Positions 19,662-29,418 are shown, counted from the first letter of the stretch. The stretch is DNA of 64,000 nt from Acidimicrobiales bacterium (GCA_020629695.1 JAHDCV010000005.1:9810-73809); one strand, 5' to 3'. Notes: generated by a model from the letters alone, not told the origin. Translations and numbers: made by a program.

Positions 19662-20060
19662 GTGGAGCGAACGGTGACCGAGATCTCGGCCAACGCGGCG
19701 TCGATCATCGGCCGCCCGATCGTCGCTGCCGTACCCGTGGTCGAGGTCGGGCCGACGCGTCGTGTTCGCCGTCGGTTGCCCGCCGGCAACCGCATCCTCG
19801 CCTTCTGTGACGGTGATGCGATCGTGCTGCGATCCTCGGTCTTCTCGGCGACGCTGCCCGGACCCGTGATCGATCGGCGCAGGGTCAAACCCGAAGGCGT
19901 CGTCATCCAGCCCGGTTTCGGCACCGACCCGGCGACGCACGTCCTCACGGTCGGCACGAGCCGTTGGCTCATCGCCCGGGATCACGTTCCCGAACTGACC
20001 CGCCGTCTCATCGCCGCCGGCTGGATCGAACGGCCGACGACGCTGTCACACGCCGCCTGA
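19662..20060 (+). CDS. Hypothetical protein (132 aa)
   Basis: Complete ORF, probable GTG start, in the gap between two minus-strand genes. Confidence 0.5.
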   Translation: MERTVTEISANAASIIGRPIVAAVPVVEVGPTRRVRRRLPAGNRILAFCDGDAIVLRSSVFSATLPGPVIDRRRVKPEGVVIQPGFGTDPATHVLTVGTSRWLIARDHVPELTRRLIAAGWIERPTTLSHAA

Positions 20061-20093
20061 GCCGGCGTCGCCGGGGCGGGCACACCGCCGTGG

Positions 20094-21185
20094 TCAGAAG
20101 CGGACCTCGTGATAGAGATTCGTCGAGTCGCCGAGGTCATGGGTCGTGATCTGCTCGAAGCCGGCCGATCGAACCAACTCGGTCAACTCGGCGGTGTGCA
20201 GGCCGAGCGTGCCGTACCCGAGCCCGTCGGGGCTCGACATCGCCGACTGCAGGCACGACGCGATCGAGAAGCCGTACATGAGGGCGAGCATCGGATTCCG
20301 GCGGTTCTTCTCGAAGTCGCCGGCCGACTTGATCTCCTTGATCAACCAGGTGCCATCGGGTTGCATCGCCGCGGCGATCGCCGCCGCCGTCTTGTCGGGC
20401 CGAGCCATGTCGTGCAGGCAGTCGAACGTGAGCACGACATCGGCCGCGGTGTCGGGTGCCAGGTCGGCCCCGTCGGCGGCGATGAACTCGACGTTGTCCA
20501 GGCCCAGCTCCGCGGCGCGGTCGATGGCCATCGCGACCGCCGTCTCCGACGGATCGATCCCGACACAGCGCGCGGCGGGGAACGACGCGGCGAGTTCGCA
20601 GAGCATGTAGCCCGCGCCGCACCCGACGTCGACCACGGTCGCGCCGGCGACGAGCTTGTCGACCACACCGTCGAGTGCGGGCAACACGATGTCGGTGAGT
20701 GCGAGGCGGCTCCAGGGGCCGGTCATGCGGGCGAGTCCGGCAGCGGCCGACGGGCCCTGCTGCTCGTAGGTGATGCCGATCCCGGTACGGAACGAGTCGG
20801 CGATGGCGTCCACGGTCTCCGGGGCGATCCCTCCACGGAACGCGCCGGCCGAGAACGAAAGGCTGTCGTCCTCGTCGGCCAGCACCGCCGCGGCGGTCTC
20901 GGTCAACTCGTACGTCGCCTCGGCGTCGCTCGCGTTCTCCGGTACCACCCGTTCGAGCAACCCGGCCGCCGCCTGGCCCAGCAGCCACTCGGTCACGAAC
21001 CGTTCGTGGGTCTCGGTCCGTGCCGCGAGTTCGGCCGGCAGGATCGGTCCGGCTCCCCGCATCGCCGCATAGAAGCCGAGGCGATCACCGAGATGGATCA
21101 GCAGGCTGACCTGCTCACCCATCTTGTACGACCACACTTTGAACGAGAACGCACGGACCTCATCGGAGGGGAGTTCGATCGGCAT
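20094..21185 (-). CDS. Class I SAM-dependent methyltransferase with N-terminal winged-helix-like region
   Basis: VVDVGCGAGYMLCELAASFPAARCVGIDPSETAV (motif I/II), DVVLTFDCLHDM. Confidence 0.83.
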   Translation of the reverse strand: MPIELPSDEVRAFSFKVWSYKMGEQVSLLIHLGDRLGFYAAMRGAGPILPAELAARTETHERFVTEWLLGQAAAGLLERVVPENASDAEATYELTETAAAVLADEDDSLSFSAGAFRGGIAPETVDAIADSFRTGIGITYEQQGPSAAAGLARMTGPWSRLALTDIVLPALDGVVDKLVAGATVVDVGCGAGYMLCELAASFPAARCVGIDPSETAVAMAIDRAAELGLDNVEFIAADGADLAPDTAADVVLTFDCLHDMARPDKTAAAIAAAMQPDGTWLIKEIKSAGDFEKNRRNPMLALMYGFSIASCLQSAMSSPDGLGYGTLGLHTAELTELVRSAGFEQITTHDLGDSTNLYHEVRF

Positions 21186-21325
21186 GCGACCGACACTACG
21201 CCCTCACGAAATCCTCAGCCCAGGTGACGTCTGACGTGCCGGATTCCCGCTCGTTCTGGTCAGCGGGCGACGCCCTGACCGGGCCCGTTCGAATCGCGAC
21301 GGCACCGGCCACTACCGTCGCCGCC

Positions 21326-21970
21326 GTGACGACCCTCTCCGAAGCGGCCTCCAAGGCCCATCTCGCCACCCACGGCGTGCCGTTCCTGCCCGAACACATC
21401 GTCGCCGACGCCGATGCCGCCGCTGCGGCCGCCGAGGAGCTCGGCTACCCGGTGGTGGCGAAACTCAACGGCGCCGCGATCGCCCACAAGACCGAGCGCG
21501 GCCTCGTCCGCCTGGGTCTGGGTGACGCCGACAGTGTGCGCCGGGCCGCCGACGAGCTCCTCGCCGCCGCCCGACCCGAGGATGGTGAGGTGTCGGTGCT
21601 CGTGGCCCCGATGGTGCGGTCGAACCGGGAGTTCATCTGCGGTGTCGCCACCGACGAACAGTTCGGACCGACCGTGCTCCTCGGCGTCGGGGGGATCCTC
21701 GCCGAGGCCATCGCCGATGTCTCGCTCCGACTCGCCCCGATCACACGAGCCGACGCCGCCGACATGATCGACGACCTCGCCACACAAGCCCTGTTCGGTG
21801 AGTTCCGCGGCGAGGCCGCGGTCGACCGCGACGGCCTGATCGCCGTCCTGATGGGACTGTCGGCCGCCGTCACCGCGGACGAATCGATCGTGTCGATCGA
21901 CCTCAACCCCGTGCTCATCCACCACGGCGCTCCCGTCGCCGTCGACGCTCTCGTGGAGGTGGCGTCGTGA
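21326..21970 (+). CDS. Acyl-CoA synthetase (NDP-forming) ATP-grasp (beta) subunit
   Basis: HLATHGVPFLPEHIV...ELGYPVVAKLNGAAIAHKTERG...GVGGILAEAIADVSLRLAP ATP-grasp motifs; GTG start. Confidence 0.83.
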   Translation: MTTLSEAASKAHLATHGVPFLPEHIVADADAAAAAAEELGYPVVAKLNGAAIAHKTERGLVRLGLGDADSVRRAADELLAAARPEDGEVSVLVAPMVRSNREFICGVATDEQFGPTVLLGVGGILAEAIADVSLRLAPITRADAADMIDDLATQALFGEFRGEAAVDRDGLIAVLMGLSAAVTADESIVSIDLNPVLIHHGAPVAVDALVEVAS

Positions 21971-23457
21971 GCGCCCGCATCACCGACGACCAACTCGACG
22001 CCCTGTTCAATCCCCGGGGCGTGCTGATCGCCGGGGCGTCGACCCACCCCGGCAAGTTCGGCTTCGTGTCGCTCCACAATCTCCTGGCCTCCGGGTACCA
22101 GGGCAAGGTCTTCGCGACCAACCGAGATGGCGCCGAGGTGCTCGGCATCCGATCCGTCGCCGACGTCGCCGACCTGCCCGACGGTGAGATCGACCTCGTC
22201 TTCGTGTGCACCCCGGCCTCCTACAACCCCGAGCTGCTCCGCGCCGTGGCCGCCAAGGGCGTGAAAGCCGCGTTCCTCACCTCCGCCGGCTACGGCGAGG
22301 CGGGGGAGGAGGGCCGCAAAGCCCAGGACGAGCTCATCGCCCTCGCCGAGTCGCTCGGCGTGCTCATCGCCGGCCCGAACGGCCAGGGCGTGGTGTCGAC
22401 GCCGGCGCAGCTCTGCGCCCAGATCGTGGCCCCGTATCCGCCGGCCGGCGCCATCGGCGTGGCGAGCCAGTCGGGCAACTTCGTGTCGTCGTTCATGAAC
22501 TGGTCGGCCCAGACCGGTGTCGGCATCAGTCGGGCCGTGTCGGCCGGCAACGCCGCGATGGTCACCGTGCCGGACTACCTCGGTTGGTACGCGGGCGACG
22601 ACGCCACCAGGGTCGGCCTCGCCTACCTGGAGGGCATCACCGACGGTCGAGCGGTCTACGAACGGTTCCGGTCGATCACGCCCGACATGCCGCTCGTGGT
22701 GGTCAAGGGTGGGGCGACCGCGGGAGGCGCGAAGGCCGCCGCCTCGCACACGGGGTCACTCGCCGCCGACGACAAGGTGTTCGACGGCGCCATGCGCCAG
22801 GCCGGCGTGAACCGGGCGGCGACGGTCGAGGAGGCCTTCGAGGCCGCCGCCACGTTCGCCACCCAGCCGCTCCCGCAGGGCAACCGGGTCGTCATCATGA
22901 CGACCGCCGGCGGCTGGGGCGTCGTGACCGCCGACGCCATCCACAACTCGTCGCTCGAGTTGCTCGACCTTCCCGACGACCTGCGCGACGCCATCGACGA
23001 ACATCTGCCTCCCCGATGGAGCCGGAACAACCCCGTCGATCTGGCCGGCGGCGAGACCCGCGACACCGTGCCGACGGTGATGCGACTCATCGCCGAGCAC
23101 CCCGACGTGGACGCCGTCATCTACCTCGGGCTCGGCATCCAGCACAACCAGGGCCGCATGATGGAGCGGGGAGCGTTCTATCCCGATCACGGGCTCGAGC
23201 GCATCGTCGCCTACCACGAACGCCAGGATCGCCGCTTCGCCGAAGCGGCGGCCGAGATCTCCGAGGCCACAGGGAAGCCGATCCTGTGTGCGACCGAGCT
23301 CGCGACGGCCGACCCGTTGAATTCGGGTCCGATGGCGATCCGGGAGAGTGGTCGGCTCTGCTACGGCTCCGGGAATCGGGCCGTCACTGCACTCGACCAT
23401 CTGTGGCGGTACGTGTCCTGGCGCAACCGTCACCTGGACGGAACCGTCGAGCCCTGA
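21967..23457 (+). CDS. Acyl-CoA synthetase (NDP-forming) CoA-binding/ligase (alpha) subunit
   Basis: LFNPRGVLIAGASTHPGKFG CoA-binding start; GPNGQGVVS, IGVASQSGNF, ASHTGSLAADD; 4-bp overlap with the beta gene. Confidence 0.88.
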   Translation: MSARITDDQLDALFNPRGVLIAGASTHPGKFGFVSLHNLLASGYQGKVFATNRDGAEVLGIRSVADVADLPDGEIDLVFVCTPASYNPELLRAVAAKGVKAAFLTSAGYGEAGEEGRKAQDELIALAESLGVLIAGPNGQGVVSTPAQLCAQIVAPYPPAGAIGVASQSGNFVSSFMNWSAQTGVGISRAVSAGNAAMVTVPDYLGWYAGDDATRVGLAYLEGITDGRAVYERFRSITPDMPLVVVKGGATAGGAKAAASHTGSLAADDKVFDGAMRQAGVNRAATVEEAFEAAATFATQPLPQGNRVVIMTTAGGWGVVTADAIHNSSLELLDLPDDLRDAIDEHLPPRWSRNNPVDLAGGETRDTVPTVMRLIAEHPDVDAVIYLGLGIQHNQGRMMERGAFYPDHGLERIVAYHERQDRRFAEAAAEISEATGKPILCATELATADPLNSGPMAIRESGRLCYGSGNRAVTALDHLWRYVSWRNRHLDGTVEP

Positions 23458-23492
23458 CCCATCTCGGCAGCGTGGCGCCCTAACATCGCACG

Positions 23493-24965
23493 GTGTCCAC
23501 CCGCACCCTCCGTCGATGGCTCCCGCTCGCGATCCTCGCGTTCATCGCTGTCGGCGCCTGGTCGGGGGCCGGCGCGGCCAACCTCGACGACCCGATGCTC
23601 AGCCCCGTCGTGTACGACGAGTCGCTGACCACCCCGATGTTCTCGGCTCGGCGGGTCCCTCAGACCCTGCAACAGCCGATCGCCGATGACGCCGTCGTCG
23701 CCGACGCCCAGACGTTCTTCGCGAAGCTCGCCCGGGAAACGCCCGACGGGGCGACCTGGTGTGTCACGGTCGACATCGACGGTCGCCGTCTGGTCTCGGC
23801 CAACGACGAACTCGGCCTGATCCCGGCGTCGAACATGAAGGTGCTCACGACCTACGCCGCGCTCGAACTGCTCGGCGCGGAGACCCGCTTCCGCACGACC
23901 GTCGCGGCGCCGCTGCCGATCGTCGATGGTGTGCTCGACGGCGACCTGTTCCTCATCGGCGACGGCGACCCGTTCCTGTCGACCGCCGGGTTCCGCCAGG
24001 AGTTCGCCGACCAGCCGCCGCGGGCGTTCTCCTCCCTGGAGGACCTCGCCGATCGGATCGTCGCCCTCGGACTCACCAGGATCGAGGGTGCCGTCGTCGG
24101 CGACGGCTCGGCCTTCGACGAGCTCCGCCTCGTGCCGACGTGGCCCGAGCGATTCCAGAACCTGTCGCAGACCGGCCCGCTCGGTGGCCTCGTGGTCGAC
24201 AACGGGGTCGTGAGCTGGCCGGAGGGCCAGTTCTCGTATCGGGCGACGCTGGCCGAAGACCCGGCGGCCCACGCCGCCGCCGAGTTCGACGATCTGCTCG
24301 AGGCCCGTGGCGTCACGATCGTCGGGCGTGCCCGGGCCGAGGTCGCGCCGACCACGGCGATCGAGCTCGCCGGGGTCGAGTCCGCATCGGTGGCCGAGAT
24401 GGTCACACACGTCAACAGCCACTCCGACAATCACGGCGCCGAGGCGCTCCTCAAGCAGATCGGGCGGGCGACGAGCGGCGAAGGGTCGACCGAAGCCGGC
24501 GCCACGGCGGTCCTCGGTGTCCTGATCGAACGGGCCGGGGTCGACACGACAGGGCTCGTGGTGTCGGACGGGTCCGGACTCGCCGAGTCGAACCGGGTCC
24601 CGTGCCGGCTGTTCGTCGATCTGCTCGACTCCCAACCGTTCGACGGCCTGCTCGCACAGTCGATGGCCATCGGCGGCACCCGGGGCACCCTCGCCGACCG
24701 ATTCCTGCCTCCGTCGGCCGGCAACGGCGTGGTCTACGCGAAGACCGGCACGCTCAACCCTGCGGTCGGCCTGTCGGGGTATGTCCAGACCGCCGCCGAT
24801 CCGACCGTCGTGGCCCGCTTCGCCTACCTGCTCAACGGCGAACTCATCGGGATCACCGAGGGGGTCCGCACGCTGCCCGACGACTTCGTCGCCGCGTTGA
24901 CCTCCTATCCCGCAGCGCCGCCACTCGCCGAGTTCGCCCCTCGGCCCACCAGCCCGGCAGGCTGA
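23493..24965 (+). CDS. D-alanyl-D-alanine carboxypeptidase/endopeptidase (PBP4, S13 family)
   Basis: PASNMKVLTTYAALELLG (SxxK), SHSDNHGAEALLKQIG (SxN-like), YAKTGTLN (KTG). Confidence 0.9.
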   Translation: MSTRTLRRWLPLAILAFIAVGAWSGAGAANLDDPMLSPVVYDESLTTPMFSARRVPQTLQQPIADDAVVADAQTFFAKLARETPDGATWCVTVDIDGRRLVSANDELGLIPASNMKVLTTYAALELLGAETRFRTTVAAPLPIVDGVLDGDLFLIGDGDPFLSTAGFRQEFADQPPRAFSSLEDLADRIVALGLTRIEGAVVGDGSAFDELRLVPTWPERFQNLSQTGPLGGLVVDNGVVSWPEGQFSYRATLAEDPAAHAAAEFDDLLEARGVTIVGRARAEVAPTTAIELAGVESASVAEMVTHVNSHSDNHGAEALLKQIGRATSGEGSTEAGATAVLGVLIERAGVDTTGLVVSDGSGLAESNRVPCRLFVDLLDSQPFDGLLAQSMAIGGTRGTLADRFLPPSAGNGVVYAKTGTLNPAVGLSGYVQTAADPTVVARFAYLLNGELIGITEGVRTLPDDFVAALTSYPAAPPLAEFAPRPTSPAG

Positions 24966-24969
24966 GCGC

Positions 24970-25596
24970 GTGGCTCCACTCCCGCAGTTCCCGATCGGTT
25001 CCGTGCTGTTCCCGACGATGGTGCTACCGCTCCACGTCTTCGAACCCCGCTATCGAGCCCTCATGCACGAGCTGATGGCCGACGCCGATCCCGCGAACCG
25101 CGAGTTCGGGGTGCCCCTGATCGAGCGGGGGAGCGAGGTCGGCGGCGGGGAGGACCGGTCCTCGATCGGCACGGTCGCTCGCATCATGGAGGCCGAGGAG
25201 TTCGAGGACGGCCGGTGGGGGCTCGTCGCGGTCGGGGTCCGTCGGTTCCGGGTCGTGTCGTGGCTCCCCGATGATCCGTATCCGCTGGCCGACGTCGACG
25301 ACTGGCCCGACGAACCACCGTCGGCGCCGCTCGACGACGCCTATCGCGACGTGTGCCGGTCGTTACGACGGGTGCTCGGCCTCGCGGCGGAGTCGGGGAT
25401 CGACGTCGGCGCACTCCCGGAGATGGTCGATGATCCAGCGCTCGGTTCACACCAGGCGTCGGTGGTCGCTCCGGTCGGACCGCATGACAAACAGCGACTG
25501 CTCGGCGCCGCCGGTCCGACCGAGCGTCTGGCGCTGCTCAGCGAACTGCTCGGCGACGCCGAGGAACTCCTCAGCCTCCAACTCGGCCAGCAGTGA
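24970..25596 (+). CDS. LON substrate-binding (N-terminal) domain protein
   Basis: FPIGSVLFPTMVLPLHVFEPRYRALMHELM...FGVPLIERGSEVGGG. Confidence 0.88.
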   Translation: MAPLPQFPIGSVLFPTMVLPLHVFEPRYRALMHELMADADPANREFGVPLIERGSEVGGGEDRSSIGTVARIMEAEEFEDGRWGLVAVGVRRFRVVSWLPDDPYPLADVDDWPDEPPSAPLDDAYRDVCRSLRRVLGLAAESGIDVGALPEMVDDPALGSHQASVVAPVGPHDKQRLLGAAGPTERLALLSELLGDAEELLSLQLGQQ

Positions 25597-25621
25597 GCGA
25601 CTCGTCCCGACCCGTGTGCGC

Positions 25622-27061
25622 TCAACTGTGCCCGGCGTGGGCGCCGAGTCCGCCGAGCACGACCTCGGGGTCGAGGCCGGCGCCGTCACCGTGCACCGAG
25701 GCGACGAGCTGATCGTCGACACCGGACAACCGGAACCCGTTGGCCAGGTTGCCGTCGTGGCAGTCCAGACCCGAGCGGATGCACCCCTCGACGATCGCCG
25801 CCATCACCTCGGGGTGCCAGCCGTTGATCCAGTCGGCGTGCAGCGACGCTCCGCCCGAGCCGCCGTCCACGGTGTAACCGTCGGATGACAGACGCCAGCC
25901 CGTGCTCGTGCGGGTCTCGGGGTCGTAGACGTCGGGTTTGACCCCGAAGGCGTAGTGGTAGCTGACCCGGACGACCGGCACGGGGTGCGTCTCGGGGCAC
26001 ACCGTCTCGCCGGCCACTCGCACCGGATAGGCCATGTGGCTGCGGTGGTCGTCGCTGTCGAGATCGACACCGTTCCAGCAGCTCGGGAAGAAGATGTCCA
26101 TCCGGACCCGGTCGGGCGCTTCGCACGCCGGGATCGTCGTGGTGAACACCGGGTTGGTGGCATCGTCGGATGCCCAGCTCTGACAATGCCAGCGAACGAT
26201 CGACGTGTCCTGCGGGTCCTCCGGCGTCGCCGTCGGATCTCCGGCGACCATGCGGAGACCCTCCGGCAGCGGCTGGACCGACTCGAGATCGTCGACGGCC
26301 GCCGAGTAGTAGAACACCTCGTGGGCCTCGTCGTCGCCGCCGACCACGGCCGGCACCGGCTGCCACCCGTCGGCCTCCGACGACGGTGCGAGCAGCGACG
26401 GAATCCAGTAGCCCGAGCGATTGAGTTCCCCGCCCTGGCACGTCGTGTCGCCCTCCAGGTGGAGTGACTCGATCGTGGTGGTGTGATCGATGGCGGTGTT
26501 GCCGTAGAAGCGGTGGAGGTGGGCGCCCCCCTCCTCACCGGGAACGACGATCGGATCGTTGTAGGAGGCGTGCGACAGGTCGCAGTTGATCCGGAAGATC
26601 CCGCGCCATCCGCCGGGCTCGGCCGGATCGGGTTCTCGGGTGGCCGCCAGCAGATCGTCGTGTCCGGCGGTGAACACGTCCGCGGCGAACACCGCGTCGA
26701 GGAACGAGTCGCCGAACGAGTCGGCGGTGGCGGCGAGCTCGACGGGAGCGTCTTCGGCACCTGCGGGGTCGGGGGCGGTGATCGTCTCCCGGTGTTCGGC
26801 GTCCGCCGCCTCCACATCGATCGGGGTCACCGGCGTCGCATCGACGCTCCCGTCGGCATTGCTCGCCGGTGAGCACGCACCGGCGAGCACGAGCGCGGCG
26901 AGGAGGGCGATGGCCATCGGGGAGGGGACGGTGGGCGCTGTTCGGGTCGGGGCGATGTCGATCTTCACCCCACCACCATCGGAACGGGCGATCATGATTG
27001 GACGAGGGCCAGATGAGCACCGTGTGAAGACCGTCGAACCCGACGATCCTCCCCCCACCAA
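25622..27061 (-). CDS. DUF1996 domain-containing secreted/lipoprotein
   Basis: HLHRFYGN, GYWIPSL, FPSCWNGVDLDSDDHRSHMAYP are DUF1996 hallmarks; LAGACSPA lipobox. The start is probably internal (e.g. MAIALLAALVLAGAC). Confidence 0.8.
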   Translation of the reverse strand: MVGGGSSGSTVFTRCSSGPRPIMIARSDGGGVKIDIAPTRTAPTVPSPMAIALLAALVLAGACSPASNADGSVDATPVTPIDVEAADAEHRETITAPDPAGAEDAPVELAATADSFGDSFLDAVFAADVFTAGHDDLLAATREPDPAEPGGWRGIFRINCDLSHASYNDPIVVPGEEGGAHLHRFYGNTAIDHTTTIESLHLEGDTTCQGGELNRSGYWIPSLLAPSSEADGWQPVPAVVGGDDEAHEVFYYSAAVDDLESVQPLPEGLRMVAGDPTATPEDPQDTSIVRWHCQSWASDDATNPVFTTTIPACEAPDRVRMDIFFPSCWNGVDLDSDDHRSHMAYPVRVAGETVCPETHPVPVVRVSYHYAFGVKPDVYDPETRTSTGWRLSSDGYTVDGGSGGASLHADWINGWHPEVMAAIVEGCIRSGLDCHDGNLANGFRLSGVDDQLVASVHGDGAGLDPEVVLGGLGAHAGHS

Positions 27062-27119
27062 ACGCCGTCATGGCCCTACACTCAAAGCACCCGATTCGTC
27101 GAGAATCGATGTGGAGGCA

Positions 27120-27437
27120 GTGAGCGTGGCGACCAACCCGATTGACGAGGCGAAGGAACTCCAGCAGATGCTGGTGACCTACGCGAAGCAGGAGACGGTC
27201 GAGCCGCTCAAGACGCTCGGCAAGTACATCGGCGTCGGCCTGGCCGGCGCCCTGCTCATCGGATTGGGCGGGATCTTCCTGGGCCTCGGTGCCCTCCGTC
27301 TCGCTCAGGCCGAGGTGTCGGACAGCAACAGTTGGGGCTCGGTCGGCACCTATGCCATCGGCCTCGCCGTGCTCGTGCTCCTGATGGGCGTGCTCGGCCT
27401 CCTCATGAAGCGGGCGATCAAGAAGGTGAACCCATGA
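27120..27437 (+). CDS. Small membrane protein, putative holin-superfamily-like
   Basis: Two hydrophobic segments (IGVGLAGALLIGLGGIFLGLGAL; YAIGLAVLVLLMGVLGLLM); GGAGG-like RBS upstream of a GTG start. Left boundary approximate. Confidence 0.6.
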   Translation: MSVATNPIDEAKELQQMLVTYAKQETVEPLKTLGKYIGVGLAGALLIGLGGIFLGLGALRLAQAEVSDSNSWGSVGTYAIGLAVLVLLMGVLGLLMKRAIKKVNP

Positions 27438-27643
27438 CCGAGACGACCCCCGTCACCCCCGCCGACATCGAAGCCAAGATGCGAGACATCCAGGGCCAGG
27501 TCGACACGGTGGCCGAAGACGGCAAGAAGAAGGCGGCGATCGGCGGCTCGGTCGTCGCGATCCTGCTGCTGCTCATCATCTACACCCTCGGCCGCAACGC
27601 CGGGAAGAAGAAGAGCACGGTCGTCGAGATCCGCCGCCTCTGA
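27434..27643 (+). CDS. Small single-pass membrane protein
   Basis: MTETTPVTPADIEAKMRDIQGQVDTVAEDGKKKAAIGGSVVAILLLLIIYTLGRNAGKKK; 4-bp overlap with the preceding gene. Confidence 0.65.
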   Translation: MTETTPVTPADIEAKMRDIQGQVDTVAEDGKKKAAIGGSVVAILLLLIIYTLGRNAGKKKSTVVEIRRL

Positions 27644-28212
27644 TGGGCCTGTTCAGCCGACTGGCCCTCCGGGGGCTCCAGTCCTACATCGGCGGTCCGG
27701 CCCGTTCGTGGGTGTTCGTCGGAGCGTTCCAGCTCCTGCTCCGATACGTCTCGAACCAGAGCGGCAAGCGTGAGGTCATCGACCTCTCCGGCTCCGCGCC
27801 CGGCGACAAGATCGTGATCGAGCATCTCGACATCACCCACGGCGAGCAGATCAAGCAGATCAAGAAGCAGAAGAAGGCCGACAAGCGGCAGGCCAAGATC
27901 GACGGCAAAGCGGCGCAGATCGCCGCTGCCGAAGCCGCGACCGCTGCGGCGCTCGCGAAGCGAGCGGCGAAGGCCGAGGCCCGGGCGGCCAAGGCCGAGG
28001 CGAAGGTCGCGAAGGCGGCGAGAGCCGCCGATCGCAAGGCGAGCCGCTCGGCTGCCAAGGCTGCCAAGCGTTCCTCGGCGCAGGCCGGCCCGTCCCGGGC
28101 CGAGCGCCGCGCCGCCAAGCGTGCGGCCGACCAGGTCAACGACGTCGCACGGACCACACGCGATCGCTCCATCACGAACTTCGGCAGCCGGCGCCGTTCC
28201 GCCGACGACTGA
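27643..28212 (+). CDS. Hypothetical protein with long Ala/Lys/Arg-rich basic tail
   Basis: MGLFSRLALRGLQSYIGGPARSWVFVGAFQLLLRYVSNQ then KAEARAAKAEAKVAKAARAADRKASRSAAKAAKR low-complexity tail. Confidence 0.65.
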   Translation: MGLFSRLALRGLQSYIGGPARSWVFVGAFQLLLRYVSNQSGKREVIDLSGSAPGDKIVIEHLDITHGEQIKQIKKQKKADKRQAKIDGKAAQIAAAEAATAAALAKRAAKAEARAAKAEAKVAKAARAADRKASRSAAKAAKRSSAQAGPSRAERRAAKRAADQVNDVARTTRDRSITNFGSRRRSADD

Positions 28213-28225
28213 CCCGGACGTCCAG

Positions 28226-28462
28226 ATGATCACGGTGGTGCTGCGGCATCCGACCCGAGAGGTGACGGTCGACGGGCCCATGTCGGTCGTGAAGCTGTTG
28301 CGACAGTTCGACCTGCAACGAGAGGGTGTGCTGGTGATCGCCGACGGCACGCTCGTGCCGGGAGACTCGATGATCGCCGACGGCACGACCGTCGAGATCC
28401 GCCCCGTCATCTCCGGCGGTGCCGTCGAGAGGCCGGGCCGGATCGGCACGGTCGTCGCATGA
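28226..28462 (+). CDS. ThiS/MoaD/TtuB-like beta-grasp sulfur-carrier protein with C-terminal extension
   Basis: 78 aa: ITVVLRHPTREVTVDGPMSVVKLLRQFDLQREGVLVIADGTLVPGDSMIADGTTVEIRPVISGG + AVERPGRIGTVVA; ATGA overlap with the TtuA-like gene. Confidence 0.75.
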   Translation: MITVVLRHPTREVTVDGPMSVVKLLRQFDLQREGVLVIADGTLVPGDSMIADGTTVEIRPVISGGAVERPGRIGTVVA

Positions 28463-29409
28463 AGTGCCGGGTCTGTCGAGGCCCGGCGGTCATCGATCTC
28501 CGGCGCCACAACGCGAACTTCTGCCCCGAGCACTTCCTGGACTTCACCCGGAAGCAGGTCGAGAAGGCGATCGACGACTTCGAGATGTTCGGCCCGGACG
28601 ACCGGATTCTCGTCGCGGTCTCCGGAGGGAAGGACTCCCTCGCCATCTGGGACCTGCTGCTCGATCTCGGGTACCAGGCCGACGGCCTCTACATCGGGCT
28701 CGGGATCGGGGACTACTCCGACGTCTCCGGCCGCCACACCCGCGCCTTCGCCGAGGCGAAGGGCGCCACGCTGATCGAGATCGACCTCCGCGCCGACCAC
28801 GGCTTCGACATCCCGACCGCCGCCCATGCGACACGTCGGGTCCCGTGTTCATCGTGTGGCCTGTCCAAGCGCCACCTCTTCGACTCGGCTGCCGTCGAGG
28901 GTGGCTACGACGTGGTCGTGACCGGCCACAACCTCGACGACGAGGCCGCCGTGCTCTACGGCAACGTGCTCACGTGGCAGGCCGACTACCTCGGCCGTCA
29001 GCTCCCGGTGCTCCCGGCGCGCAACGGGTTCCCCCGCAAGGTGAAGCCGCTGGTCCGCCTGACCGAACGGGAGATGGCGGCGTACTGCGTCATCACCGGC
29101 ATCGACTACATGATCGACGAGTGCCCGATGGCGGTGGGCAACAAACACATCGCCTACAAAGAGGCACTCAACCTCATCGAAGAGCAGTCGCCGGGCTCGA
29201 AGTTCACCTTCTATCACGGCTTTCTCGCCCGGGCGCAGGAGCGTTTCGCCGCCAGCTCCGGCGACGGGACCGACGACCGGCCCGGCCTCCGGACCTGTGA
29301 ACGATGTGGGTCACCGTCGTCGAATGAAACCTGCGCGTTCTGCGCACTCACCGACAAGGTCGCCGGTCACGAACCGGTGCCCGTCGAACTCATCCGCCCT
29401 CGACGCTGA
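28459..29409 (+). CDS. TtuA/TtcA/Ncs6-like tRNA 2-thiolation enzyme (PP-loop ATPase with zinc-finger ends)
   Basis: N-terminal CRVCRG, PP-loop VSGGKDSLAIWDLL, VPCSSCGLSKR, C-terminal CERCGSPSSNETCAFC zinc finger. Confidence 0.87.
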   Translation: MKCRVCRGPAVIDLRRHNANFCPEHFLDFTRKQVEKAIDDFEMFGPDDRILVAVSGGKDSLAIWDLLLDLGYQADGLYIGLGIGDYSDVSGRHTRAFAEAKGATLIEIDLRADHGFDIPTAAHATRRVPCSSCGLSKRHLFDSAAVEGGYDVVVTGHNLDDEAAVLYGNVLTWQADYLGRQLPVLPARNGFPRKVKPLVRLTEREMAAYCVITGIDYMIDECPMAVGNKHIAYKEALNLIEEQSPGSKFTFYHGFLARAQERFAASSGDGTDDRPGLRTCERCGSPSSNETCAFCALTDKVAGHEPVPVELIRPRR

Positions 29410-29418
29410 GGACCTTCG

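Noticed and set aside
27900-28180. Repeat array (AAGGCC/GCGAAG-like units)
   Set aside because: Explained by the Ala/Lys-rich coding tail of the 27643..28212 protein.
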